This document shows positions 9,545-19,414 of a stretch of DNA of 64,000 bases, piece after piece. Every line of letters starts with the position of its first letter. Position 1 is the stretch's first letter. Source of the stretch: Clostridium sp. (GTDB taxonomy: Bacteria > Bacillota > Clostridia > Clostridiales > Clostridiaceae); assembly GCA_031292145.1 (NCBI GenBank), contig JARLHR010000028.1, forward strand, positions 94,354 to 158,353. Direction: 5' to 3'. Position numbers and translations under genes: made by a program. The notes beneath the pieces are model-generated. The model did not search any database. It worked only from the letters and a program-made list of their open reading frames with translations, and was not told the DNA's origin.

Positions 9545-12001
9545 CATTCTTAATTTTATAAAGCAGACATCGTTTTCTCTCATGTCAATACTGTAATTAA
9601 ATTCGTGACTTTTATTAATTTCAATTTCTTCAACTAAAAAAGGTCTTCCGGAATTTGGCTCATACATCTCTTTAACCTGATCTCGGCTTAAATTCATCGG
9701 CGAGCCCATTTTAATATAATCGGTATACACATCATTGCTTCCGTAACCTACTCGGTATAGCTCCAAGCGGTATCTTCCTTCCATCAGCCCTCTAGCCACA
9801 AATACTACGGATTCTTTTTCTTTTGACGGCATGTCCTTGTTGAAAAACTTCCGGTTATCGGCATCCTGTTTAGGCAAGGTTAAATCCCAAAACAATGCCT
9901 GTATTTCATTTTCATCCTTACAAACCCAGCTTTCTTCATCTATATTATTTAGCTCATATTCACCAAGTTCATGGATAAACTTATAAGAAAAATATGCTGC
10001 CTTCTTTAAAGATTGTGCATTTATCAATCCAAAACCACCATGAAAAGGTGTAGGAGGCGGACCCTCTTCTTCAAAAATATCTGTAAATGCCCAGTAGCAC
10101 ATTGAATCTGCCACACCGTCAAGATTCTTAAGAGTGTGCAGAATATATGGAGCTTCTATATAACTGTCATGGATAGGATCCCGGTTGGAGCAGCATGAAC
10201 TCCATTCTGTATAGTGTATGTCTAGGTGCGGCATTGAAGACTTCATAACTTTTTCCTTAACAGCTTTTACACTGTTTATTATCTCATCTTTATCACCTAA
10301 CTGAATGACGTAATTGCCAAATTCATCAAAAAAACCTTCCATCCCATAAGTATGAGTAGAAATAAAATCAATAGGAGTTCCGGAAGCACTGCAGTGGTCT
10401 ATGATCTCATTTATCCATCCATTTCCTGCACTTGCAGGCCCCCCTATGCGGTACCCTCTGCAAACATCTTTCACAGCCTTAACTGTATAATCATATAATT
10501 TAAAGTATTCCTTCATATCTGAATCGAAAAACCCCCAGAAGTTTGGCTCATTCCATACTTCAAAATACCAGGTCAGTATTTCATCCCTACCATATCTATC
10601 TTCAAGATGCAAAACAAAGCTGTTAATAAATTTGTACCACTTATTATAATCCTTTGGATGAGTTATATTACCTTTCCACCATAATACTGTATGATTCCCG
10701 CTTGCTAAAGCTTCTGGCATTAACCCTAGCCCAACAAAGGGCTTCATTCCTTTTTCTAAAATATTATCATATACTTTATCGGTATACTGCCAGTTATAGA
10801 TGGCATTTCCTTCGCTATCTTCACTATAAACGGCCAACTCGTCATGAAAAATTCCATGAAATCTTAGATACTTAAAACCGCATTCTCTTCTGACAATAGC
10901 AAGCTGGCTGTCAAAATCCTTTCTAAGCACTTCCCCCGCACGTCCTGCACCAACGCTGAAAGATGCATACTTATTGTGTTTGCCTTTAATATCGTTTACA
11001 TCGATACAAATAGTCCTTACATTTTCCCTCTCAGGTATACAATTATTAAATATCTCCGTATTTTTAGATATAAGTTCCTTTTTAACTAATTCCTCTTTGA
11101 ATTTATCTGTATAATAAATATACCCCTTAACCAAATCTGATTCATAAACTTTTTTGTTTTTATTTTCTTGTTTCTTGTTATTCCTGTATTCCAGGGGTGA
11201 ACATTTATACACCTCCTTAAAGACCTTATAGAAGTACTTTATGTTTTTAAAGCCGCACGATAAAATAATATTGGTTATAGATTCTTCGCTCCTGACCAGA
11301 AACTCTGTAGCTTTATTCATCCTTATATTGGTTATATATTGACCTATAGATAATCCAGTATGTTCCTTAAAAAAGTGTGCCATATAATATCTGCTTAAAT
11401 GAAGGACTTCAGCCAAAGCATTATTATTTATCTCATTCATGTAGTTTTTTTCAATATATTCAAAGATTATTTTCAACCTTTTAAATACTATATTATTTTC
11501 CTTCAATTCATTTTCACTGTTTATTATATACGGCAAATTACTTATGAGGATGCCAAAGAGCTTGTAGATTAATGAAATCACCTCGTATTCGTAACCCCTC
11601 TTTTTATATACAAGACTATTTATTATTTCACTTGCTAATTTCTTTAAATTTAAAATAATACAGGAATCCATCTCTTTCGAAATATCTGGCAGGTTCTTTT
11701 GAAATCTTATCCGCGATAAATATGGAAAATGATATTCCATAAATTTGGGATTGATTTGAATTATCTGCAACAGGCATTCACTTTCAATGCTCTGGATTTG
11801 ATGTAGCTCCTTAAATCCTATAAGCGCAATATCATCCTTTTGCAGAAAATATGTGTTTTCAGAGATTATTAATTTTAATTTTCCTTCCAGCACATAAACT
11901 ATTTCTAATTCATCATGCCAATGAAGCGAGAAATTATTTAATTTAGCTGTGAACACTTTTACCGGAAGATTCTCATCGTAATCTACCACTTCGTAATTCA
12001 T
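9539..12001 (-). CDS. AraC regulator fused to a complete GH39 glycosidase
   Basis: This 820-residue protein has two parts. Residues 1-275 are a standard AraC regulator: a cupin with HWHDELEIVYVLEGKL, then helix-turn-helix units near 194-216 and 241-263 (SCGFKNIKYFYKVFKEVY, ending CSPLEYRN). A lysine-rich linker follows, and about 340-820 is a full GH39 beta-xylosidase-like domain. The acid/base is Glu485 in EVWNEPNFW and the nucleophile is Glu599 in HYTEWSSCC, so both catalytic residues are kept. AAAGGAGG precedes the ATG. There is no signal peptide. The enzyme domain may act as a sugar sensor, as a working xylosidase, or both. It is divergent from the GH5-CBM gene, its likeliest target. The single continuous frame argues against a sequencing fusion. 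Confidence 0.9.
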   Translation of the reverse strand: MNYEVVDYDENLPVKVFTAKLNNFSLHWHDELEIVYVLEGKLKLIISENTYFLQKDDIALIGFKELHQIQSIESECLLQIIQINPKFMEYHFPYLSRIRFQKNLPDISKEMDSCIILNLKKLASEIINSLVYKKRGYEYEVISLIYKLFGILISNLPYIINSENELKENNIVFKRLKIIFEYIEKNYMNEINNNALAEVLHLSRYYMAHFFKEHTGLSIGQYITNIRMNKATEFLVRSEESITNIILSCGFKNIKYFYKVFKEVYKCSPLEYRNNKKQENKNKKVYESDLVKGYIYYTDKFKEELVKKELISKNTEIFNNCIPERENVRTICIDVNDIKGKHNKYASFSVGAGRAGEVLRKDFDSQLAIVRRECGFKYLRFHGIFHDELAVYSEDSEGNAIYNWQYTDKVYDNILEKGMKPFVGLGLMPEALASGNHTVLWWKGNITHPKDYNKWYKFINSFVLHLEDRYGRDEILTWYFEVWNEPNFWGFFDSDMKEYFKLYDYTVKAVKDVCRGYRIGGPASAGNGWINEIIDHCSASGTPIDFISTHTYGMEGFFDEFGNYVIQLGDKDEIINSVKAVKEKVMKSSMPHLDIHYTEWSSCCSNRDPIHDSYIEAPYILHTLKNLDGVADSMCYWAFTDIFEEEGPPPTPFHGGFGLINAQSLKKAAYFSYKFIHELGEYELNNIDEESWVCKDENEIQALFWDLTLPKQDADNRKFFNKDMPSKEKESVVFVARGLMEGRYRLELYRVGYGSNDVYTDYIKMGSPMNLSRDQVKEMYEPNSGRPFLVEEIEINKSHEFNYSIDMRENDVCFIKLRML

Positions 12002-12408
12002 AATCCCAACCTCCTTTGTAAAGTATTACTCAAGTTTGCTTTTACTTCGGTAACATTCCTTCCAATTGTTAGTTTAATTTCACTCTAACTTATTGGAATT
12101 ATACCATACTCTTTATACATTTTATACACCACACTAACAACACCCTTTTATACATGTTGTACAATTTTCCATAGCACATTGTTAATTTTACACATTTCCA
12201 ATTAATTCAAAACCTCATTTATGTTTTATAGACTATTATAAACCATAATATATAAAATACAAAACAACAATAAACAAGAATACAATAGCAATAATATCCA
12301 TGAATTAGAATCAAATAAAAGGTATATTTATTATATGTATAAATTTAGGTATGCTTAGCATCAAAGAAGTTTATGCTAGAAATTCGGATAATATTAGGAG
12401 GAATTTTA
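12002..12408. promoter_or_regulatory. Divergent regulatory region between AraC-GH39 and GH5 genes
   Basis: An interrupted inverted repeat at 12060-12098 pairs TTCCAATTGTTAG with CTAACTTATTGGAA. It lies about 60 bases upstream of the AraC-GH39 start, where an autoregulatory site would be expected. Further along, TTTATACATTTTATACA and a later TTTATACATG form short direct repeats. The rest is very AT-rich with no gene. Function is inferred from position. Confidence 0.4.
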
Positions 12409-14178
12409 ATGAAAAAAACAAAATTTTTGAGGCAGCTGACAGCTCTCGTAGTAACGTTATCAGTAGTTCTTCCGTTTGGTAGTGCCAATTTGCAGCACGT
12501 ATCGGCAGCAGAAAACAGCCAAACTAGGTCACAGACCTATGTCGAAAATATGGGAAAAGGTTGGAACTTGTGTAATACCTATGATAGCCTTAGAACTGAC
12601 GACTTTTCTAAATCTGATGAGACCTCTTGGGGAATGCCGGTGGTAACTCAAGATTTTATTAAAGCAGTAAAAGCTAAAGGCTTCAACAGTATACGTATAC
12701 CAATGACTGCATATACAAGATATTCATTAGTTGATGGACACTACGTAATAAATCAAGCATGGATAACAAAATATAAGCAAACTGTTGACTGGGCCGTTGC
12801 TGAAGGACTTTATGTTATGATCAACACTCACCACGATTCCTGGACATGGCTTTCAAAGTGGGATGGAAATAAGTCATCAGAGGAATATAAAACATATGTT
12901 GATTTATGGACACAGATTGCCGATACTTTTAAGGACGAACCAGATACAGTGTGCTTTGAGACAATAAATGAGCCTTGTTTTGACAGCGATACAGGTAGCA
13001 TCACTAAACAAGATAAATTAGATATGATTAACCTTGCAGCACATGATATTGTTCGTAAATCAGGTGGAAATAATGCAACAAGAATGATGGTAATTCCTAC
13101 TATGGGTTGTAATAGTGCTGATGGGAATAGCGACAAAACATCTAAATTTATTTCTAGTCTGAATGATCCAAACATTATTGCTACAGTGCATTATTATAGT
13201 GACTGGGTATATAGTGGTAGCCTTGGTATTACAGGCTTTGACGAAAAATTATATCCCGATACTGATAAAACTGAGACACCTAGAACAAACGTAGATCTAT
13301 TTTTCAACACACTATCCGATAGTTTTACCTCTAAAGGTATTGGAGTTGTGATTGGCGAATATGGCTTATTAGGTGCTGATTTCGGTGCTTCAGCTCACCA
13401 GGAAGGTGAAAAACTTAAATATTTTGAATATATGAACTACATGGCATCGCAAAAAGGAGTTTGCCCAATGGTTTGGCAAGGTATAATTAATAGAGATCCT
13501 GCTACAAACTATTCCTATAATCCTCCTTTACTTGGAGCTATGGTTGATGCTTGTATCCATGGAGCACGTTCATCTTATTCAACAGGGTTAAATGAACTAT
13601 ATTTAACAAAGGCTGTTGATGATGGTTTACAGATTCCACTTACCCTAAATGGTAATCAATTCCTAGGAATTGATGGATTAACTAATGGGCAAGATTATAC
13701 CTATGATGAAACAACTGCAACAGTTACTCTTTCAAAGGATTTTGTAAATAGTAAATTCAATGCTTTGGCAGCGAATCAATACGGCAACATTGCTGATTTG
13801 GTTATGAAATTCTCAGCAGGTGCTGATTGGCATCAATATTTAATAAAATATTCAGCAGCTGTACTTAACCCAGCTACAGGCACAACGACATCATTTGATA
13901 TTCCGGTTAACTTTAATGGTGCAAAATTAAGACGTGCTGCAGCCTATGATGCATCCGGAAAAAGAGTAGGTACTTCTAGCTGGTTCACATATGAGCAATG
14001 GGACAGTGGCTTTAAAGCAGACTATGATAAGAGTACAATTACCATCCCAGATACCTTCTTCAAAGACGGTTCCGTAAAGGATGGAACAATAAAGTTCACT
14101 TTTGAATTCTATGACGGTCAAAAAATTAACTATACCATAGAAAAGAATGGAACTACTGTAACAGGTCAGCAAAGCTAA
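12409..14178 (+). CDS. Secreted GH5 endoglucanase/xyloglucanase with CBM_X2-like and CBM46-like modules
   Basis: This 589-residue protein has a signal peptide (cleavage near HVSAA) and a GH5 catalytic domain with acid/base Glu188 (FETINEP) and nucleophile Glu317 (VVIGEYGLLG). After about residue 390 come an Ig-like module (IPLTLNGNQFLGIDGL, typical of CBM_X2) and a beta-sandwich rich in aromatic residues (SSWFTYEQWDSGF). This layout matches GH5_4-Ig-CBM46 enzymes such as Bacillus BhCel5B, in which the CBM46 helps bind xyloglucan. The ATG is chosen because TAGGAGG precedes it; an upstream in-frame ATG lacks a site. It should cut the xyloglucan or beta-glucan backbone outside the cell. It is divergent from the AraC-GH39 gene. 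The subfamily is assigned by resemblance only. Confidence 0.88.
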   Translation: MKKTKFLRQLTALVVTLSVVLPFGSANLQHVSAAENSQTRSQTYVENMGKGWNLCNTYDSLRTDDFSKSDETSWGMPVVTQDFIKAVKAKGFNSIRIPMTAYTRYSLVDGHYVINQAWITKYKQTVDWAVAEGLYVMINTHHDSWTWLSKWDGNKSSEEYKTYVDLWTQIADTFKDEPDTVCFETINEPCFDSDTGSITKQDKLDMINLAAHDIVRKSGGNNATRMMVIPTMGCNSADGNSDKTSKFISSLNDPNIIATVHYYSDWVYSGSLGITGFDEKLYPDTDKTETPRTNVDLFFNTLSDSFTSKGIGVVIGEYGLLGADFGASAHQEGEKLKYFEYMNYMASQKGVCPMVWQGIINRDPATNYSYNPPLLGAMVDACIHGARSSYSTGLNELYLTKAVDDGLQIPLTLNGNQFLGIDGLTNGQDYTYDETTATVTLSKDFVNSKFNALAANQYGNIADLVMKFSAGADWHQYLIKYSAAVLNPATGTTTSFDIPVNFNGAKLRRAAAYDASGKRVGTSSWFTYEQWDSGFKADYDKSTITIPDTFFKDGSVKDGTIKFTFEFYDGQKINYTIEKNGTTVTGQQS

Positions 14179-14300
14179 CTAATTTAATTTTACTTTTGAT
14201 TCCAAAGTTAATACAGTTACTATCCATTTAATTAGAGTAATGATTATTGTATCAGGTTGACTTTTAACTTTCAAAAAGAAAAGAGATATTTAAATTATTA

Positions 14301-14344
14301 GGGAGCATACATAGATTTGATTTACAAAAACTATGTATGCTCCC
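14301..14344. terminator. Strong hairpin between convergent GH5 and DUF6171-like genes
   Basis: GGGAGCATACATAG and CTATGTATGCTCCC form a perfect 14-bp stem with a 16-base loop. The gene ends converge here, so it probably stops transcription both ways, although flanking T tracts are weak. Confidence 0.75.
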
Positions 14345-14353
14345 TTAAAGACA

Positions 14354-14608
14354 TTACCAATATTTTTCTGCATCAGGACAATAATTTTTCTTAATTGCTG
14401 CTCTCATTTCAACAAAGCAACCACAAATTTTGCACATGCCATTAATCAAATTATCGCACTGCATACATAAATCTAATCTTTTTTTATATTCATTATCGTC
14501 TGTTTTTATATTCTTATCTAAATTTTTAATATAATCCTGTAAATGCTGATATTCTTTCTCTTCAAATAACTTATCCAATAAACATTTTTTGCAAAATCTT
14601 TGATTCAT
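14354..14608 (-). CDS. Small cysteine-rich protein (DUF6171-like)
   Basis: This 84-residue protein has an N-terminal CKKC pair, a charged helix, then C-x2-C (LCMQCDN), C-x2-CGCF (GMCKICGCFVEMRAA) and a final CP. The pattern suggests a small zinc- or metal-binding protein and resembles DUF6171, an uncharacterised family of Firmicutes. It starts 6 bases after the GH51 stop codon, so it is the last gene of the six-gene arabinose and galactose operon. Why a protein of this kind should be cotranscribed with glycosidases is unknown. Confidence 0.75.
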   Translation of the reverse strand: MNQRFCKKCLLDKLFEEKEYQHLQDYIKNLDKNIKTDDNEYKKRLDLCMQCDNLINGMCKICGCFVEMRAAIKKNYCPDAEKYW

Positions 14609-14614
14609 AATATT

Positions 14615-16081
14615 CTATTCAATAACTAAGTGAAGTACACTACATCTAGGAATCTTAAAATTAATCCCCTTATCTGTAATTTCAAAATCTGTAAATTCTT
14701 CAGTCTTTACTACTTCTGGTGCCTCGAAAGTATTATGAGCACACATTTCATTAGTCAAAATAGTGGCTTTCACAGCTTTGATTTCCTTCTCTACAAAAAT
14801 ACCTTCAATATCATAATCTTCAGAAATTGACAAGTTATTTATAGTAACATTAATTCTTCCTTCTGCATCTACAGATACTGATTCATGTAAATTTGGCACT
14901 TGTTCTTCTTCAATTCCTATATTTTCTGTTTCTATATAACTTTGAACAAGAGTTGCATCTTGATGATTCTTGTACATATTAAATACATGATAAGTTGGAG
15001 TTAAAATCATCTTTTCTCCTTCTGTCAAAATAACGGATTGAAGTACATTTACTACTTGAGCAAGATTTGCCATCTTAACTCTATCACAGTTTTTATTGAA
15101 TATATTTAAATTTATACCTGCAACTAAAGCATCTCTCATTGTATTTTGTTGGAATAAAAATCCTGGATTAGTTCCAGGCTCAACCTCAAACCAAGTTCCC
15201 CATTCATCAACTATTAACCCAACTCTTTTTTCAGGATCATACTTATCCATAATAGCACCATGTCTATGAATTAGTTCCTCCATTACTAATGTTTTCTTAA
15301 GAGTCATATACCATTGCTTTTCATTAAAATCAGTTGCAGAGTTTTTGGGTGTCCATGCACTCGTATAATAATGAAGAGATAATCCATCCATAAAGATACC
15401 TGCAACCTTCATAAGGTTTTCTGTCCAATTATAATCGTCTGCATTTGGTCCACAAGCAATTTTATATAATTTATTCTGGTCGTAATTTCTACAATATGTT
15501 TGGTATCTCCTAAATTCATTAGCATAATATTCTGGTGTCATATTACCTCCACAACCCCAGTTTTCATTACCAACGCCAAAATATTTTACTTTCCATGGTT
15601 CTGAATGTCCATTTTCTTTTCTTAATTCAGCCATAGGTGAAATACCATTAAAAGTTAAGTACTCAACCCATTCAGACATTTCTTGAACTGTTCCACTTCC
15701 TAAATTTCCATTGATATTTGGTTCACATTCAAGCTGTCTGCATAATTCCATAAATTCGTGGGTACCAAAACTATTATCTTCTACTACTCCACCCCAATGA
15801 GTATTTACCATCTTTTTACGCTTTTCTTTTGGTCCAATTCCATCTTTCCAATGATATTCATCAGCAAAACATCCACCCGGCCAACGAAGTACTGGTATTT
15901 TTATTTCCTTTAGCGCTTGTACCACATCATTCCTCATTCCATTAGTATTTGGAATTTTAGAATTTTCACCTACATATATTCCCTCATATATACACCTTCC
16001 TAAATGCTCTGAAAAATGCCCATAAATTTCTTTATTAATTTTTCCTTTTTTCTCATGTACATTTACAAATAACTTGCTCAT
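14615..16081 (-). CDS. abfA: GH51 alpha-L-arabinofuranosidase
   Basis: About 488 residues and cytoplasmic. The TIM barrel carries acid/base Glu173 (GVGNENWG) and nucleophile Glu293 (VDEWGTWF), with the family signatures [15 protein letters not shown] at the N-terminus and [13 protein letters not shown] near 66. The C-terminal beta-sandwich is complete. The start is set at the ATG after GGAGG; an ATG 12 bases upstream overlaps that site. GH51 enzymes remove alpha-L-arabinofuranose from arabinoxylan, arabinan and arabinosylated xyloglucan. It is the fifth gene of a minus-strand operon that begins with GH43, with about 90 bases to the esterase gene before it. Confidence 0.92.
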   Translation of the reverse strand: MSKLFVNVHEKKGKINKEIYGHFSEHLGRCIYEGIYVGENSKIPNTNGMRNDVVQALKEIKIPVLRWPGGCFADEYHWKDGIGPKEKRKKMVNTHWGGVVEDNSFGTHEFMELCRQLECEPNINGNLGSGTVQEMSEWVEYLTFNGISPMAELRKENGHSEPWKVKYFGVGNENWGCGGNMTPEYYANEFRRYQTYCRNYDQNKLYKIACGPNADDYNWTENLMKVAGIFMDGLSLHYYTSAWTPKNSATDFNEKQWYMTLKKTLVMEELIHRHGAIMDKYDPEKRVGLIVDEWGTWFEVEPGTNPGFLFQQNTMRDALVAGINLNIFNKNCDRVKMANLAQVVNVLQSVILTEGEKMILTPTYHVFNMYKNHQDATLVQSYIETENIGIEEEQVPNLHESVSVDAEGRINVTINNLSISEDYDIEGIFVEKEIKAVKATILTNEMCAHNTFEAPEVVKTEEFTDFEITDKGINFKIPRCSVLHLVIE

Positions 16082-16171
16082 AATATCCTCCATTCATTAT
16101 TCAATTAAATACTTTAATATTTAATTCATCAATTAATATTAGCTTTAATATACTACATTATAGAATCTAAT

Positions 16172-17353
16172 TTATTTACAACATGAACTTAGAACAATAT
16201 TTCGTAACTTTCTAGTGAGAGTGGTAGTTCCTGCATCGGTCTTTTGCATCATAAATAGGAAGGTTACCTCTTCCTTTGGACAATTACAGAAATATCCACC
16301 AAGCCAACCATCCCATCCATACTCTCCAGCGCTTCCCAAGTCTGCTGCCCTACTGCAATCTTTCATTACACGCATTAAGTTCCCATAACTGTGTCCACAT
16401 AAAGTAAGCCAATTATCAAAGCTTTTCTGCTGCACAGTATTTAAAGTTCCTGATGATAGATATTTGACTGTGTGAGGTCGTAAAATCTGAACACCATCCA
16501 AACTACCTTTATTCATAAGCATCGTAGCGAATCTTGCATAATCATCTATAGTTGAAACTAGACCAGCTCCTCCAGATTCAAATGCCGGCTCCCTATCCAT
16601 CTGATGAACTATTCCCAAATTGTTCCCAGTATATAGTTCTAAATCTCCTTTATTGTTATCCGCATAAGTTTTTACAAAGCGATCTCTTTTTTCTTCTGGT
16701 ACCCAAAATCCAGTATCACTCATACCTAGTGGTCCAAATAATTGTTCTTTTAAAAATTCTCCAAACCTTTTACCACTAACTATTTCAACAATAGCTCCCA
16801 GCACATCAGCTGATGTACCATACTCCCAAGAAGTTCCTGGCTGAAAAGCTAGAGCACATCTTCCTAATTTATTCATAGCTTCTATAGTACTCATTGGTGC
16901 CTCACCTAACAACCTACTATCTATCTCCTGAAATAAAGCTTCTGTATCCTTCCCAGCCTTGTGATTTCCGCCATATACCAAGCCTGATGTCATAGATAGT
17001 AAGTCCTTAATCGTTACTTCCCTTTCTACCGGAACCAAACTATCACCTATATCAACCATCTGCTCTTTAAATCCAGGTAGATATTTACTTACTGACTCAT
17101 ACAAATCAATTTCTCCACGTTCCAAAAGTATCATTATCGCAGTAGCTGTAATAGGTTTACTCATAGAATATAATCTAAAAATAGAATCTCTTTTGATTGG
17201 AACTCCCGCTTCCCTATCGGCTAAACCATCTTCATGATAGAAAATTTCTTTTCCATCTTTTATGATCATTAAATTTCCACCAGCTATGAAATTATTATCT
17301 ATGTTATCTCTTAGTACTTTTTTTATCTGATTCATTTCAGTCTTATTCAACAT
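16172..17353 (-). CDS. Beta-lactamase-fold serine esterase (family VIII-like)
   Basis: This 393-residue protein has a serine beta-lactamase/CubicO fold. The nucleophile and general base sit in S63-x-x-K66 (LYSMSKPITA), the tyrosine motif is probably WEYGTSADVLG, and GWDGWLGGYF lies near the C-terminus where the third motif is expected. There is no signal peptide, so it is not a cell-wall enzyme. Family VIII carboxylesterases share this fold. In an operon with GH42, GH43, GH51 and an SGNH esterase, a role in removing acetyl groups from imported oligosaccharides is a reasonable inference, but the sequence alone does not fix the substrate. GAGGAG precedes the ATG. Confidence 0.8.
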   Translation of the reverse strand: MLNKTEMNQIKKVLRDNIDNNFIAGGNLMIIKDGKEIFYHEDGLADREAGVPIKRDSIFRLYSMSKPITATAIMILLERGEIDLYESVSKYLPGFKEQMVDIGDSLVPVEREVTIKDLLSMTSGLVYGGNHKAGKDTEALFQEIDSRLLGEAPMSTIEAMNKLGRCALAFQPGTSWEYGTSADVLGAIVEIVSGKRFGEFLKEQLFGPLGMSDTGFWVPEEKRDRFVKTYADNNKGDLELYTGNNLGIVHQMDREPAFESGGAGLVSTIDDYARFATMLMNKGSLDGVQILRPHTVKYLSSGTLNTVQQKSFDNWLTLCGHSYGNLMRVMKDCSRAADLGSAGEYGWDGWLGGYFCNCPKEEVTFLFMMQKTDAGTTTLTRKLRNIVLSSCCK

Positions 17354-17404
17354 TTCAATTTTCTCCTCTTTGAAGTTTTACTCTTCCAATAATGGTCTGA
17401 AATC

Positions 17405-19378
17405 CTATAACTTTAATACCTCTACTCCAAATGGTTTAAGATCAAATATCTTTCCTTGGATTTCCTGGTTTAAAATACTCTCACAATTAACCTTAGCCTC
17501 AAAAGTCTTATTCTCATTGCTATTATTAAATACAAATAAATATTCACCATTACTATTCTTACGAACTGATAATTCTAGACCAGTGGAAAGATTATCATAA
17601 TATGCTATGTGATTTTCTTCTAAAATTGAAGTCATGAAATCATAATAGTAATCACTATTAAAGACAGTGCCTAAATAATATACCTTTCCAGCCTTATAGC
17701 TGTTAACTGTCACAGCTGCTTTACCTGCAAAAAAATCATCTCCATAGGTTGATATAATTTTTGCAGTAGTTGGTCTAATTACATCACACCATTCTCTACA
17801 TTCATATATTTTCCCTTTATTGTCTTGAACAGTATGCTTACTTGAACCTATTGGATCATATTCCTCTATAGCAATACCTGCACAATCTTTAAATGGACCA
17901 GGCAATTCTTCCATAATACAAATATTATTTGAATCTTTAACACCTGTTCTATTAGTTAATATAAGTGTTCCACCAGACTCTACAAATGCATATAAGTTTC
18001 TTGTTACAGTTTCATTGCAAATAAACAAAGTTGGAGCAATAACTATCTTATATCCATCTAGATTCTCACTCCAGTTAATAATATCCGCACCAACACCCAA
18101 ACTTAAAAGAGACTTATGGAATAATTGCAATTGCTCAAGATAATACATACCTTCAACCTGAGGTTGTGTTTTAAAAGCATATTCCTGCTCGGAAGAATAC
18201 AATATAGCTACTTCATTGCTAATTACTGAATCCTTAAGCTCATTGCTAATTTTATTAACGTCCTTGCAAAGCTCTTCAAATTCATAAAATCTTCTTCCAG
18301 GAACATTGCTATGATCTATAAGTCCATGCCAAAACATCTCTGCTCCAATAGTAGCATTTCTCCACCTGAAATGAACTATTGCATCTGCACCTCTTGCAAT
18401 GGCTTGGAATGAATAACCCTTGATCATACCTGGTTTAGGCGTTCTCATCATTGGCATCCAACATCCTGGTGTACCACTAAGCTGCTCCATTATCCAAAAA
18501 TTCTGGCGTTTTATACCTCTCATTAAGTCACAATGGAAGGCATGAGTATGCAATTCTTCTTTATCCTCTACAACCTTCGTAGTTGGATAATTATCATAAG
18601 ATACAAAATCAAGTTCCCTAAAAGTATCATGGAAATCAGGTAAATTATATGTGAACCATGTATTAGTAGTTATAAAGTGACCAGGGCAATTATTCCTTAT
18701 GATATCTGCTTGAAATCTAATATATTCAACCATTGAATCTGAAGCATAACGATTAAAATCTTGTAAATAAGACGGGTTAAGATGTAATGAACCTCCTAAT
18801 GGACCAGATACTTGATTCCAAGTAGTATATTCACCACTCCATACCACATTGCCGTGACATTTATTCATATTTTCTAAAGTTCCGTATTTATTTTTAAGCC
18901 ACTGTCTGAATTTCTCTGTACAAAATTCGCAACAGCAATTATTTGCTTCAAGCTCATTATCAATTTGCCAACCAATTACACTCTCATTATTGGCATAATG
19001 TTTTGTCATCTCATCTATAATTTTACCAGCAAATTTCCTTAATGATGGGCTATTATAACATCTATGCCCTCTAACTCCAATAGAAGACCTATCACCATCT
19101 TTATTAATTTGTATAGCATCTGGATATTTTTCGTATAACCAAAGTGGCGGTGTATTGGTAGGGGTGCACAAAACCACCTTAATATCATATTTAGCAAATA
19201 ATTCAACAGCTTCATCTAACCATTGGAAATCATAATTCCCCTCTGTTGGCTCTAGTCTACACCAAGCAAATTCAGCGAGTCTTACAATTTTTACGCCTGT
19301 TTTTTGCATTAAAGCTATATCTTCTTCCCAAAGTTCTCTATCCCAATGCTCTGGATAGTAATCAACACCTATGATCAT
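17405..19378 (-). CDS. GH42 beta-galactosidase
   Basis: This 657-residue cytoplasmic enzyme has the GH42 TIM barrel with YYPEHW at the N-terminus, acid/base Glu142 (WQIDNELEAN) and nucleophile Glu298 (FWIMEQLSG). A cysteine cluster (NNCCCEFC) just after Glu142 is in the place of the GH42 zinc site. The trimerisation domain and C-terminal beta domain are complete. Within a xyloglucan scheme it would remove the beta-1,2-galactose that caps side-chain xylose; it could equally act on galactan fragments. It lies between the SGNH esterase and the serine esterase genes with gaps of about 36 and 51 bases, consistent with one operon. Confidence 0.92.
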   Translation of the reverse strand: MIIGVDYYPEHWDRELWEEDIALMQKTGVKIVRLAEFAWCRLEPTEGNYDFQWLDEAVELFAKYDIKVVLCTPTNTPPLWLYEKYPDAIQINKDGDRSSIGVRGHRCYNSPSLRKFAGKIIDEMTKHYANNESVIGWQIDNELEANNCCCEFCTEKFRQWLKNKYGTLENMNKCHGNVVWSGEYTTWNQVSGPLGGSLHLNPSYLQDFNRYASDSMVEYIRFQADIIRNNCPGHFITTNTWFTYNLPDFHDTFRELDFVSYDNYPTTKVVEDKEELHTHAFHCDLMRGIKRQNFWIMEQLSGTPGCWMPMMRTPKPGMIKGYSFQAIARGADAIVHFRWRNATIGAEMFWHGLIDHSNVPGRRFYEFEELCKDVNKISNELKDSVISNEVAILYSSEQEYAFKTQPQVEGMYYLEQLQLFHKSLLSLGVGADIINWSENLDGYKIVIAPTLFICNETVTRNLYAFVESGGTLILTNRTGVKDSNNICIMEELPGPFKDCAGIAIEEYDPIGSSKHTVQDNKGKIYECREWCDVIRPTTAKIISTYGDDFFAGKAAVTVNSYKAGKVYYLGTVFNSDYYYDFMTSILEENHIAYYDNLSTGLELSVRKNSNGEYLFVFNNSNENKTFEAKVNCESILNQEIQGKIFDLKPFGVEVLKL

Positions 19379-19414
19379 TGTTTAGCCTCCATTATATCAA
19401 TATTTATTATTCAT

